Of a stretch of 64,000 nucleotides of DNA, positions 44,439-55,918 are shown piece after piece. Both the position numbers and the translations under genes were made by a program. The stretch is from Coffea arabica (taxonomy: Eukaryota > Streptophyta > Magnoliopsida > Gentianales > Rubiaceae), in contig NC_092316.1 in assembly GCF_036785885.1 (NCBI RefSeq), positions 48,555,001 to 48,619,000 of the forward strand, in the 5' to 3' direction. The notes below the pieces were generated by a model that did no database searches, was not told where the DNA came from, and worked only from the letters and a program-made list of their open reading frames with translations. Every line of letters begins with the position of its first letter. Position 1 is the stretch's first letter.

Positions 44439-46526
44439 TTTCCTGCTATAAATAGTACTGGTAGATAATTTTGCCTTCTTGGCCAAAGGAACAGAAGACC
44501 TTGGGGCAGAAAGATGTACCTTTTCGCAAACAAAGATATAACTCTAGACGAACAAAAAAAACTTCTAGGTTGCAAGCATGTTAATGATAGTGATTGGGAG
44601 TTTTGTATAGATTATGAGAGCAATGGATTTTCACTATAGAACTTTGTGATCATGATGCTTGGTGATTAAAGATGAAATTTGCAGGCCAAGTCTAGCTTAT
44701 TGAGCTTTTAATATGGCTGCTAAGTGTGTAAAGAAGCATCCAAAAGTCTAGCAAAATGTTTTGCAGCTTCTTGGTCTTCAACATATTCTTATTCTGAATG
44801 TGCTTAAGGTTACAAGTCAAAAAACAAGTGGAAAATATTTTGTTATGAGTGACAAGGTAATACTGAGTTTGTTTTGCAAATCAAAGGAAACAAAAAATTG
44901 TTGAATCTAGGAACTACATTTGTTAAGATACAGCATTACATTGGTAATTATTACTAGCTATTTATTTAGCAAGCTATCACCTTTAGCTCACTTTACATTC
45001 CTAGTAACTAACTTCACAATATGCTAAAATAACTAACTAGTATATCAAAGGACATGATAATTTGAACCTTTCAAGGAGAAAATCATGAATTTTAGAAATG
45101 GGATTCATTTTGATCTACCATAAAGCGAATGACATGAAAATGCAAGTAGTAATTAAGATTCCCACTCATGGGTTAGTAATTTGTAAGTTCTCAATGAAAA
45201 CCAGAGAGCAAAGTAACTTACCGTGGAAAAAAATGCTAATAAACAACAAAATCAATCATAGAATTCTACTTTCTATAAAATGTTTACAAAATCTTTCATC
45301 AAAATTATAGAAGAAATTGAGAAATGGTGAAATTCGCTGCCAAAATTACAATGTGGTAAACAGATTATGCACTAGAATTCAGACTTCGATCTAAAAGATC
45401 ATACAAACTTTAAGAATAAAATATTAAGTACTTGGAGGAGGAAATTAGTTCATTATGCATCAAGTATTTTGTTTCTAGATAAAATTGGTTCACCATGCAC
45501 AAACAATACATTGTTTGAAGGATATACGATTTACTCTTTTATGGTTCATTTTATCTACCCCTAAGAGTACTTTTTTTGTAAGTCATAAAGGGATAAAAGA
45601 TCTATTTTTCAAACAATAGGATGTTTTGTATCGTGAGCCAACTTGATCATGGAAAAAAGTATTTAGCGTGTGATGAACTCATTTTGTCCTCTAAGTACTG
45701 TACTTTCTGCTCTTCAAGCTTTACACTTTGTTTGAGAATCAAGTATGAATTCCAATAATCTGTTTGTGTAACGCATCTTTGTTTTTTAATTATGCATTTC
45801 TCAATATCCTGCCATATTTTTGATGCAAGATTATGAAAAACTGTTTTACAGTTGTAGAATGCTGTCCATGGTTTTGTTGTTTATTGATATTTGATTTTTT
45901 TTAATCCTTTTTCTACTTTGCTCTTTTTTTTTAATTCATTAGAACTCACAAAATACTATAGCATGAGTTGGAATGTCACAAAACTTTGTACCAATTGTTA
46001 CTTATATTTATTGAATTGTGACGTTCCATTTCTCAAATTGAATATAAAAGAATAATTAAAAACTCAAATTGTAGCTTCTTTTTTAAAAATTTTTTCTAAC
46101 AAGAAAAGGATGTGGCCTAAGAAACGGGAGGGGGACAAGGAGATTTGAATTTGGGTTCTTAATTTCCGGGGTCTCAACTAAATGTAAGAAACAGAGAAAA
46201 TAAAAATAATAAAGAGCATAAAATGGGACTTGACATGTGTTATGGATTAGGGCCGACTGCTATCTACGAAAAAGGGTCTCTTAAAAAACTAGGAGCCATA
46301 CCTAGATATTGGATTACAAATGTATATAGTCACCAAAGATTTTTTTTTTTTTTTGTGGAAAATCAATTTTTATATTCTTGAAAAGCACAAAGCTAAAACT
46401 CTTCCCCTAAACAACTCCAAGTCTTTCGAAACTGGAGAATTACTTGTGGAACTACATATGTGAGGGGAGAAGGTTGAGGTTTTACTCTTGAACACTTTCC
46501 TGTACCCAAAAATGTCAGTTGCGAGT
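44121..46526. other. Intergenic DNA with a long poly-T run
   Basis: 44,391-44,435 is almost pure T (~45 nt), which on the minus strand would be a poly-A, compatible with an old retroposed insertion. Elsewhere no gene is recognised; small frames (44,301-44,575, 45,098-45,310) look like chance. Confidence 0.4.
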
Positions 46527-46535
46527 TTAATTCTA

Positions 46536-46866
46536 GGGATAAAAACAAAAAAATCCCCATGTGGTGTACCTAATATACAAAAAAGTCCTCCGTGGTTTCA
46601 AAATATATAAAACGACACTTTATGTTTTGAACTAAATTGGAAACTAACAAAATTCGTTAAATTTAATGAAAATGATGGTTTCGGCCATTAAACTTACCGG
46701 ATTCTGTTAAGTTTTCCGTTAAATTTACCGGATTCGGTTAAGTTTAATGAATTTTGTTAGTTTACAATTTAATTCAAAACATAAACTGTTGTTTTGTATG
46801 TTTTGAAATCATTGAGAGCTTTTCTGTGTATTAGACATACCATAAAGGGCTTTTTGTTTTTAACCC
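46536..46866. mobile_element. Foldback MITE with perfect 9-bp target duplication (MULE type)
   Basis: The ends GGGATAAAAAC and GTTTTTAACCC begin inverted arms of ~130 bp that pair along their length (TTTATGTTTTGAA, AAACTAACAAAATTC and complements). TTAATTCTA flanks both sides (46,527-46,535 and 46,867-46,875). The 9-bp duplication fits a Mutator-like element. No coding capacity. Confidence 0.85.
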
Positions 46867-46974
46867 TTAATTCTACTCTTCTAGTTTTAAAGCAAAAGTT
46901 GAGTCAGTCAAAGCTATTCAACCGACATGTATTTAGTCAACAAAAGTAAAAATCTAACGCATCATGAGTCATGA

Positions 46975-47189
46975 CCTGTTTGGTAAACAAGTTTTTGGCT
47001 AAGTTTGTTTGTTACAAGTTTTTAAATAATTTTAGCTATAATAACTTTAAAAAATTTCTCAAAGTTTTTAAACTATATACTTCAAAATATTCAAAAATTT
47101 ATATACTTCAAAATTTTTTTCTATAACTTTTACAGTAAGTTACAATAAAATTTTAGACAGACATTCAAAAAATTCATTTGCCAAACGGG
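46975..47189. mobile_element. Short MITE (CCTGTTTGG / CCAAACGGG ends)
   Basis: CCTGTTTGGTAAACAAG on the left and the complement of CATTTGCCAAACGGG on the right are imperfect inverted repeats, with AT-rich self-complementary interior. Target duplication not resolved. Confidence 0.45.
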
Positions 47190-47589
47190 ATAAAACAAGG
47201 TGATTAATTCCATGGCCTTTTAATTACAAGGTTCCTACCGGAAAAGCCATGGAATAGTGTGGTATCACAGATGCAGCCACATTCCACAATAATGGAAAGG
47301 GTAAAATCCAAAAAACTTCCCTGTAGAATGGCTGAAAGTCAAGAAGCCTTCTTATCATTCAAAAGTATATCCATAAAACTCCCTAGTAGTTTAGACTGGG
47401 TTGAAAATTAACCTACTATTTAGTTAAGTTACCTGCAAACACTGTACACATAACTAAAAATTGACACTTTTGTCTAGATTAATTCTTTTTATTTCTTATA
47501 TTTTATTTTCTAGTTTTTCTTTCACTATTCTTTTCCATTTTGAGTGCTTTTAATTTTTTCTAAATTATCCTTTTCCCCTAAAATTTGTG

Positions 47590-47735
47590 AAAGGAAAAAT
47601 TATATAAAATATCTCTAACATTTCATCAAATTATTTTTTTGCCCTTCACTTTTAAAATAGTAACTTTACATCCCTTACAAAGTTAAGTTGGTAAAATCTG
47701 GTTCCAATTTAGATTTTTAACCACTTATTACCTTG
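47590..47735. mobile_element. Left-end fragment of a family A MITE
   Basis: GGAAAAATTATATAAAATATC..., CTTCACTTTTAAAATAGTAAC and ACCTTGAATTCATTG match the left third of the copies at 17,578 and 42,805. It abuts the decayed hAT transposase, whose C-terminal coding ends here. Confidence 0.5.
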
Positions 47736-50700
47736 AATTCATTGTTGATTTCACATCTATAAGTATTCGGTCTATTATCAAAAGCAAGAATCTCTAATTC
47801 AAAGAACTTACAAGGATAAAATTTTGCAAGATAGATAAACTGTTCTTTATCAAATGATAAAAGTGAATTACTTGGGTTTATACAAGCCATGTGAAGCAAC
47901 AATTCTGTATTTACTCCATTAAAACAATGATTAAATTTTAGGAGTTGCAAGTTTATTGTACTACAAAAAAAAAATCAACTCGGATAGTGATGAAGATTTG
48001 TGATTTCTTGAGCCTTTTCTCGAGATCTCCCTTAAGTAATAAACTTTTCATCCATTTGAAGAATAATGATAACATGTTTTCCACAAAACAAACTAACTTC
48101 ATTAAACAAAGAATCCTATCCACCATCCTTGGTCGCTTGCAGTTGTTGTTTAGAAATTTTAACCAAATTCATTGCATTTACAATATTTTGATCTTTACTA
48201 TGTAGTGCTTCAAACAATGAATTTATTATTCCCATAATTTTTTTTATCAAATATAATATAAATGCAAACTCAAAATATTATAAAGAATTAAGGAGTGCAT
48301 GGCATGACCTTTTTGTTCCAGAACACCTTCATTATCAATTATTTGAAGAATATCTACCACAGAGTCAATGAGAATTGATTTTAGTGAAGATCCATAATGT
48401 TATGTTAATCCCAACGTTTGTCACAAGTTCGTTGAAAGCTTGTATCTATAATGCAAAACCTCGGCTTGTTGCAAGTTCACAACTGATTAAATCTTCAACA
48501 AATTCTTGAAATTACTTTTATTTAGAAATTTCTTGTCGCTTAGCTGAACCTTCAACCACATGCACTAAGGTGACCAGTTTGTTGTACATAAAATATATTT
48601 GAACAAGTTTTTTGCACCTCTTACTAATAACAATTGAGGTTGATAGGCAAAATAATGAATACAGTATGCAGATATATTTCCTTTCAAGATTAAAGATTTT
48701 AAACTATTGTATTCACCTCTTATATTACTAACTCCATCATATCCCCATCCACAAACTTGTGAGATGATTAAACTATCAATTTGTCATTTTAAAAGACAGA
48801 GCGGTATTGTCACTTAGATGGAGAATGCCAAAGAAACGCTCTATGAAGCATTTATTAGAGCTAAATTGTGTGTTTAGTTTGTAAATATTCCCCCTTATTT
48901 TGTTTAAATTTTGTGTTAATTGTTGCAATCTACTCATATTTGGTGTTTGGTATTATTTTTAGGACTGCATTAAAGGTTGAATTTTCAAAAGACATCGTTC
49001 TCTAAAGGGTGACCCGTTTTGATGTGCTGTGAAATCCGAATGTCGTGGGATGTAAAGTGGGCCTAGCTTGGGATGCTTGTCGATGATTTGGAATGGAATC
49101 TTTATTTCCTTTATGGACTAGGACACTAATTATTTAAGTTTATGGACGATATATTCAGCTTTCTTTCTAGTACTAGTATTTTTTTTTTTTAGTATTATAC
49201 TCTAATAAGGATCCTTTTAGTGATAGGAAGTCCGTGAGTAATAGGATATATGCACTTCTAAATTAGACATTAAAAGGAACGAAGTAAGCTAGAAGGGAAC
49301 ATCAATTATCTTGCCTTTGTTTTCCTTTCATAAAAATAAATTTACCATCATTCTTTTTCTTCTTTTTCTCTTCAATAATAAACCTAGTTTTTCTTTGGCT
49401 GTGAATCCACATTGAGGAGTGGCTAATTCCTTTTCTAATTGAAGAATAATCAAAACTTTGGTTCATCAAATACTGCAAGATCTAATTTAGTTTATTTGTT
49501 TCATGTATTTATAAATATTTATATATTCTCTATTCGCTCTCGAGATGATTATTATGCATGATTAAATAACTGGCCACTATTTAATTATCGATATAATCTA
49601 CTACCATCTAAATATCAAATCTGTAATTATTTGATGTTTTTAGTGTTTGTGGCAAGTGATATAATTTGATTGTAATAGAAACTTTTGAATATATATCACG
49701 AAAATATAAATAATCTAATCTAAATGAACTAAGCTTGCACGTTTGCTGGTTAGAATTGGTAACCTTTCTAATAATTAATGATGTCAATAGATTAAATCCT
49801 AAGAGCTTGTTAGGATTGTCTAGTTGGCAAAGGAAATAATTTGTTGTGATTATCGATGCAGTAAGGCAGGTTGTCAGAGTTTGTTGACAATTATAATCAG
49901 TTTATTTATAAATAAATGATTTATATCTTTGCATCAATGATTAGTTAAATGAACTAAAGTGGTAATTAATCCTTTGACTAAAGATTTGTCTTTTATTGAT
50001 CTAGTTTTATTTAATTTTGTAATTTTATCTTTGTTGGCTATTTAGATTAATTTCTCACAATCCCCCATTTATTTATTGTTTCCTTTACAAAGAAATAAAT
50101 CCTCCAATCCCTATGGATACGGCCCTACTCACCACTATATTTGAATTTATATTTTTAGAGTAGAAATTTATTTTTGCTGGTTTGACACCGATAGCATCCT
50201 TGTGAATTTACATAAAGTAAGACAATAGTCATTTGCTCTTTCATTGATGTATCATAATACTTGTTATCCATAATAGCAAATAAATAATTGATCCCTAATT
50301 TCATCAACAATAACATTTGTAATCTTTCTGGTCAACACATTTGTCATAATATCTTCCTGAATCTCAGGAGCTATGAGTTTAAGAATTTTAGGAGCATTTT
50401 CCAAGACTATTTTTCCAATATCATCTTATGATTTGCAAGAAAATGAAAAAATTTCAAAAAATTTCCTTGACTATCAGAGGTATCAGATTCATCATGCTAC
50501 GAAAAGCCAATCCTTGATGTAGCAGGAATTTAGCACAATCGATTGAAAATGAGATATGAGTTCTATACTCCAATCTTATTTTATCAGAATCTCTAGAAAG
50601 TGCCACTTCAATGTGTTGATTTAGATTCGATAAATTTTGACATTTTCTCCAAACTACATTGTGAGCACTAGCAAAACAAAAAACATGAACATCAAATCTA

Positions 50701-51200
50701 TCTTTGTTTTTCTAATTTGTAAATCCTACTAATAGAATTTTCTCCACTACTTTACTCCTTTATATCTAGTCTATAGAGATAGCAACATAAGCAAAAGCAG
50801 CATCTTTCTCAATATTATACTCCAACCATTCTTATATTTATGAAACCACTTCTTGACAAATCGATGAGATTTATTTCCAAACATTATTTGTGGAAAAAAA
50901 TGCCCATGAGGTTGACATGGTTCCTTTTGTAGATAGTATCTTTTAATTTCAACTTGAAAGTCAGGGCAATAAGCAATAATCTTATTTCTTAACCTAGGAT
51001 TAGCTAGTGGTTCGTCTAAATTAATTTTTAAAAGATTTTCTTATGATGGTTTCTACCATTATCAAGATCCTTGGATTGCTTGATAGTAGATAACTCTTTC
51101 TCTTTTTCCTTCCTCTTGAAATACCTTCACATAACTAAATAACATAAAAGTAATATTCATTTCGTCCCAATTTGTTTGTTGAAATACTTCACCACTTCTT
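47735..51200 (-). pseudogene. Decayed hAT transposase (DUF4371 / TTF-type zinc finger, C-terminal dimerisation)
   Basis: Reading leftward, recognisable pieces appear in the family's order. A start with KRKEKEKE and an NHVNLMGIFF block lie near 51,100-50,900. A C-x-C-C-Y-L-type segment is near 50,780 and ENAPKILKLIAPEIQEDIM near 50,370. WGYDGVSNIRGEYNSLK follows near 48,740, an RTCDKRWD block near 48,410, RGRSREKAQEITNLHH near 48,010 and VNTELLLHMACINPSNS near 47,890. These are hallmarks of the plant hAT group annotated as TTF-type or zinc finger MYM-type 1-like. It is full of stops and frameshifts and is interrupted by the segment at ~48,800-50,205. Only fragments of ~75-90 codons remain open (e.g. 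47,717-47,950). Confidence 0.75.
48800..50205. other. Insertion inside the decayed transposase
   Basis: Transposase-like sequence stops near 50,205 and resumes near 48,790 on the minus strand, with about 60-70 family residues missing between. The intervening 1.4 kb is AT-rich and non-coding. Near its right end, CCCTATGGATACGGCCCTACTCACCACTA-type sequence (50,110-50,141) is reminiscent of a repeat common in plant retrotransposons. Ends and type are not resolved. Confidence 0.45.
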
Positions 51201-51285
51201 TGATTGTGATGTTGGTGTTTCTATTTCCAATCTTACATTCACAAATACAAAATTTGAATTAAAATGGCAACATGCATATGATTAA

Positions 51286-51708
51286 GGCACCGTTTGGTTG
51301 AGGGAAAGGGAAAAAAAGGAAAAGAGAGGACTCTAGTGGAAAGGAAAAGAAAGAAGAGTAAAGAAAACCTAAGTCCATCCATATTGTTTGGATTACAGAA
51401 GGAAAGAAAAGAAAACTATCACGCATTAGTTACATTTTTATCTATAATTTAAAAGTCTAATTTATAAACACATGATAGGTATAGATATTTTAGAAAATTT
51501 AAAAATTTTCTTTGATCTTCATGTCACTTGCCTCTGTTTCTGCCCACTTTTGAACGGAAAGCAAGCTGACAAAGTATAACTAAATGTTATCCATCCATTT
51601 CCCTCCCAATCCTTTCCTTTCCTTCCCTAAAAACCAATCCAAATGTCAAAAATCTTATCGCTCAATTTCCTTTCTTTTTCTTCCCATTTCCTCAAAACAA
51701 ACAGTGCC
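51286..51708. mobile_element. Tourist-like (PIF/Harbinger) MITE
   Basis: GGCACCGTTTGGTTGAGG at the left and the complement of CCTCAAAACAAACAGTGCC at the right are inverted repeats. TAA flanks both ends (51,283-51,285 and 51,709-51,711), the 3-bp TWA duplication of this superfamily. The interior is AG-rich on the left, CT-rich on the right, with no coding sequence. Confidence 0.75.
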
Positions 51709-51711
51709 TAA

Positions 51712-53060
51712 AAGAAGGGATTATATTATAAAAGATAACTAAAAGGAGCTTTGATTTTCTTAATATGATAAACATTTTGAGACATATCAATAGGAAATAC
51801 GATACTTTCAATAGAACGGAGGGAATATATTAAATAGTAAACTATATATACACACACACACAACACACACATACCACGCACGCACGCACATCCCCAATAT
51901 ATTTCAAGAACTAAAAAGTAACAATGTATTCATTTTCTCACAATATAGTCAATAGTCAAAATTGTTAAAACTATAACCAATTTTTTATCCCAAAAGAAAA
52001 CATCATCAAGTAGATATTCACAAACAATTGCTAAGCATAAAAAGGGGTTAATAAACCAAGTTTGAAGAATAACAAGTTTCTGAAAAAAATTAAGAGATAC
52101 TTGTTTTGGAGCTTTGGGATCGGAACTTCAAGATCAAAACTTCTTTAGCTTTTTTTTTTTTTGGCTTTTCTAATGGAATACTAAGTACAAAAATAAAGAA
52201 ACTAAGGGACACTAAGTGCAGACGATGGCCACAGAAATTTCTTATGGCTAATCAGATGGTTGATTGGAGAAGAAAGAAGAGTTAAATATAATAAACTAAT
52301 CTTTTTTTCTTAGCAATAGTAACATTTACAATTATTACTAACCTGAGGAAAGGAGATATGCTCAATTAAGTCAACGAGAAGCCAGATGGAACTAAACTAT
52401 CTCTTGACCATATGTGTATACTATTGCACTCGTTGAATTCATTAAACCAAGAAATTCTTGCATTTATGCTAGGAACAAACTAATTGACTAATATGACTTT
52501 TTTAATACAAATTACAAAAAGTGTGATCTATAACTAAAGTGAAACATATAGTACATTGGAATTTGGAGTTATATATATTGCTAAATGATTCTTCTTTCAC
52601 TTACTTGTTGACAAGTTACATATATAATCTCATTATATCATAGTTATTTCAAAAATCAATAGGGAACAACTTGAAATTTTGAATACATCATAAGCCTAAT
52701 AGTGAAACGTTTGTGGCCCTTGCAAGGCTCACCACACTTATGAAACACAACTAAACCTTAATTGTAATACTCTTCTACTTCTTTATAATGCATACCAATT
52801 TTATGTTTTGTTAAGAGAAGGTTCTTCCATTTTCGATTTGCCAACCTTATAGATGGAAATTTTCGACCATCATCCAATTTTACGCTAATTTATATGCATT
52901 AGAGTTTTTCCTAGAGGTGTCAATCAAGCATCATGAGCCGAGTTTTTAAAATGTCTAAACTCGACTCACAAAAATAAAGTAGAATTTTCGAGCTTTTGGG
53001 CTCAACATCCAATGCTCATGGCTAGTTTTTCAAAATAATCACAAAAATAAATTTGTTTGA
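51712..53060. other. Intergenic AT-rich DNA
   Basis: Contains a compound (AC)n/(GCAC)n microsatellite at about 51,848-51,890 and poly-T near 52,150. No gene or RNA is recognised. Confidence 0.45.
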
Positions 53061-54739
53061 AAAGTGGGAGTAATTGGGATTTTTTTTAATATTAACATCA
53101 CCGAAATATTTAAATGTGATGACCGTTTTGTTTTTGATTTTTTTAAGTGTCAGACTTGGTGTCTGACACAAAATTTTTCTTATAGAATATGTCTGTCATT
53201 GCACAATAGTGTGCGGCAACAGACTCAATTTTTTTTAAAACTTTTAACATTTATGCCATCGCAGAAGTCTATGCAACGACATATACAATTATTTGAAATG
53301 AATTTTATTAAACACAATTTTATAAAAATAATAATTTAAGACATATTTTAAAAATATGTGTCTGTTGCTACACAAGGATGTGCGGTGACAAACACTCATT
53401 TAAAAAAAAAAAAAAATCATGGGCAACCGTTGATTATTGCCGTTGATTATTCCAATCAACATCAACCGAGGCTGGGACCCCTAAAAAAATTAGATCGATT
53501 GGATCAATGGCTTTATGGCTGTTGGATGACCCAGAAAGTTCTATAAATAGCCCTCCATTTGGACGATCCAGTCACACAATCCCCATTTTTGAGATATGAT
53601 TCTCTCTTACTCTCTATCTCTCTATCTCTATCCTCTCTTCCTCCCTATTTGGCCCCCTGGGTTGTTGGCCACCACAAAAGATTCAAGTCTTTGTGGAATG
53701 GGAGGTCAATGGTTCAAACATTCCATCAATTTGTTACTAACATGTGCTTCTCCAAATCAATATGAGTGCATAGTATATTGGTCCGATAATGGTTTAGTCC
53801 CTGTCGATTTTCAATGGCCAGTTGGGTCTCCACTCTTAGAATATGTTAAAGTAGCAATAGGGGTAGGAGTAGATATAGATGTTGCTAATTGACCTCCCTA
53901 TTTCTATATCTCTATTTCTCCACCGCGTTTCACTTTTCAACATACCTTTCACTTTCTGCTATTTCTGGTAAGTGAACTATTAAAATATTATTACCTTCAT
54001 TATCTAATAAATTAAGTATAACAATAATATTATATATTTTGTTACAGTTAGTCAGCACATTTTCAAAGTTTTCGCAAGGAGTAGCAAATTTACAGCTTTA
54101 AAGGTAAGTATTGTATTTATTTCAGTTACACTGATATTTATATCCTTGCCTATTAAAATAATACATATTTTTAATTTTGTAAATAATCATGCTACTTATG
54201 TGAATTTGTAAGCATGATTATTATGTTAGTTTTGTGGATAAGTTACATTATTATTATTATGTCACCTATATGAATGTTTCGTTTTGTGGATAAGTTAATA
54301 AATAATTTTCAGTTTTGTCGATAATCATGATTGTGTTAAGTTGAGGAATTTGTAAACATGATTATTATGTTAGTTTTGTGAATAAATAATTTATAAACAT
54401 GACTATTATGTTATTTTTTTGGATAAATGATTATGTCATTTACATTAATTTTTAGTTTTGTGGATAATCATGATTATGTAAATATAGAAAAAATAACATG
54501 CTCTAGTATGAAAAATTTTAAATCATGATTTGGTAATTGTGATCGAGTTGATTTATTTGTATAATGGTTGTACATTGCCATATAGGAAAACACTATAGTT
54601 TTAGGAGTGAAGAATAAAAAATTGTTTAACATTATCCTCCAAAAAGTTATTTATTTAGTAACAATAACAAATGATAAAGATGTACCGAAAAATAATTGTT
54701 AGGTTAAAAGGAAAATGTTAGCAGGCATTGCATTTGTGG
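53061..54739 (+). other. Repeat-like region with recurrent TGTGCGG motifs and a promoter-like block
   Basis: ATGTCTGTCATTGCACAATAG...TGTGCGGCAACAGA near 53,188-53,225 recurs in variant form near 53,353-53,390 and, weaker, near 53,260. Such short subterminal repeats suggest a DNA transposon, possibly CACTA type, but no termini were identified. Downstream, TCTATAAATAGCC (~53,540) is a good TATA box followed by a CT-rich leader and a short frame (53,596-53,892, 98 codons) of unknown product. 54,000-54,500 is a patchwork of ATGATTATTATGTTAGTTTTGTGGATAA-like repeats. Confidence 0.35.
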
Positions 54740-55300
54740 TTCAGTTTTATTGGGGAGGAAAAATACCTTGACGCTATAAATACATTGACCCAGACGATCC
54801 TTAAACTGTATTCATCCCGAACTTACTTCGGTAAGATAGGAGGCATTTGAGATATTGAGGTACCTTAATCAAGGCATGCAAATGGCGCTTGATCACATTG
54901 ACCGTCAAGAAGCTGGCCCATTTACCTTCATGATGTACCATACCATGAGCCTGTCGAGTGTCTACCCAGGGAGGTACGTGGCTATGGCCGAGGTAGCAGG
55001 CATCACAGACTGGCCACGGGGCTACATAGGATGATGTGCTTATCAGTCAAAATACTCTGACTTCAACCTATGCCGAAGACGGCTCCCCATCTACACGCCA
55101 CCTCCTCCTATTGGTGCTTTCTCCATACATGTATATGTTCCTATGTTCGGGTATGACTTCGTTATTGTAGCTATGCTCGTACCCGCTTTTAGCTACACTA
55201 TAGGTGAGAGCTCTTTTGTAGTGTGCCACAAGCACGAGTCCCATCCCCATGATCAGAGTGGTGTTGGCTTTGATCATATCTACAATTTCTTGGGTTCCTT
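54740..55300 (+). pseudogene. Unidentified GC-richer coding-like fragment
   Basis: The base composition rises sharply from ~54,740. One frame between ~54,850 and ~55,300 is open except for two adjacent stops near 55,030; it reads like protein (QEAGPFTFMMYHTMS, AEVAGITDWPRG, TPPPPIGAFSIHVY). No family is recognised. It could be the end of another transposon or a retroposed gene fragment; it stops where the LTR-like sequence begins. Confidence 0.35.
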
Positions 55301-55881
55301 GTGAGGATGGTTATTCTGGCTCGGGTATCCCGAGGTCTCGCCCAGTAATATCTCCTGAAGCGCCACCTCGGCGGTTACCAGTTCATGTGACATCCACCTC
55401 AGTACCGCCTCGGCTAACATCCTTAGCCGAGGTGATACCAGGGCATCCGACACTTGTGGAGAGGTGAGATGTGACCTCTGACACCTCCGATGCCTGACGG
55501 AAAGCTGCTCTGACACGCCGTCTGAACCTGACGGATGTCCCATCACGTCCTTTCATAGAGATCAATCAAGTCCATCAGATGCAATGACCATATCAGATCT
55601 TTAGGGACCCGTGCTGGCAGTCCCTCTCTCATATCCGTCTTCTATAAATACTCAACACCTTTACTGAGAAGGGGGATGACCATTTTCCTGGTAAAACACA
55701 CTACTCTTTCCTGTTACATCACTTTCTCATAGCCGAACTGACTTAAGATTCGGAGTTATACCGGGGGATTCAGCCCCTCTTCTAACCTAAGCAGGTGATC
55801 TCGTCCAAGAGAGCTGCCCAAGATAAAAATACTTCTTCAGTTCGGGTGACTCACTCCAACGGGACGAAAATCACCTCTTCA
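55301..55881 (+). repeat. 5' LTR of Tat-lineage Ty3 retrotransposon
   Basis: The right end is certain within a base or two: ...CTCTTCA is followed by AT and the primer site at 55,884. A TATA box (TCTATAAATAC) lies at ~55,641, with the RNA start expected ~30 bp further. The left border is inferred from a TGAGGATGG at 55,301 and the onset of CGAGGT-rich sequence typical of the element. No matching 3' LTR is in the window. Confidence 0.6.
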
Positions 55882-55883
55882 AT

Positions 55884-55901
55884 TGGCGCCGTCTGTGGGA
55901 A
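55884..55901 (+). promoter_or_regulatory. Primer binding site of the Ty3 element
   Basis: TGGCGCCGTCTGTGGGAA starts three bases after the LTR end. TGGCGCC is the start of primer sites used by Tat/Athila-type plant Ty3 elements. Confidence 0.75.
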
Positions 55902-55918
55902 GTCGAAGACATCGGAAT

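Noticed and set aside
44301..44575. Frames with long poly-Lys runs
   Set aside because: Produced by the ~45-nt poly-T; no other protein-like features.
53559..53892. Possible host gene with TATA box and 98-codon frame
   Set aside because: TATA and CT-rich leader look good, but the frame has no recognised domain and lies in repeat-like DNA; kept only as a note in the region entry.
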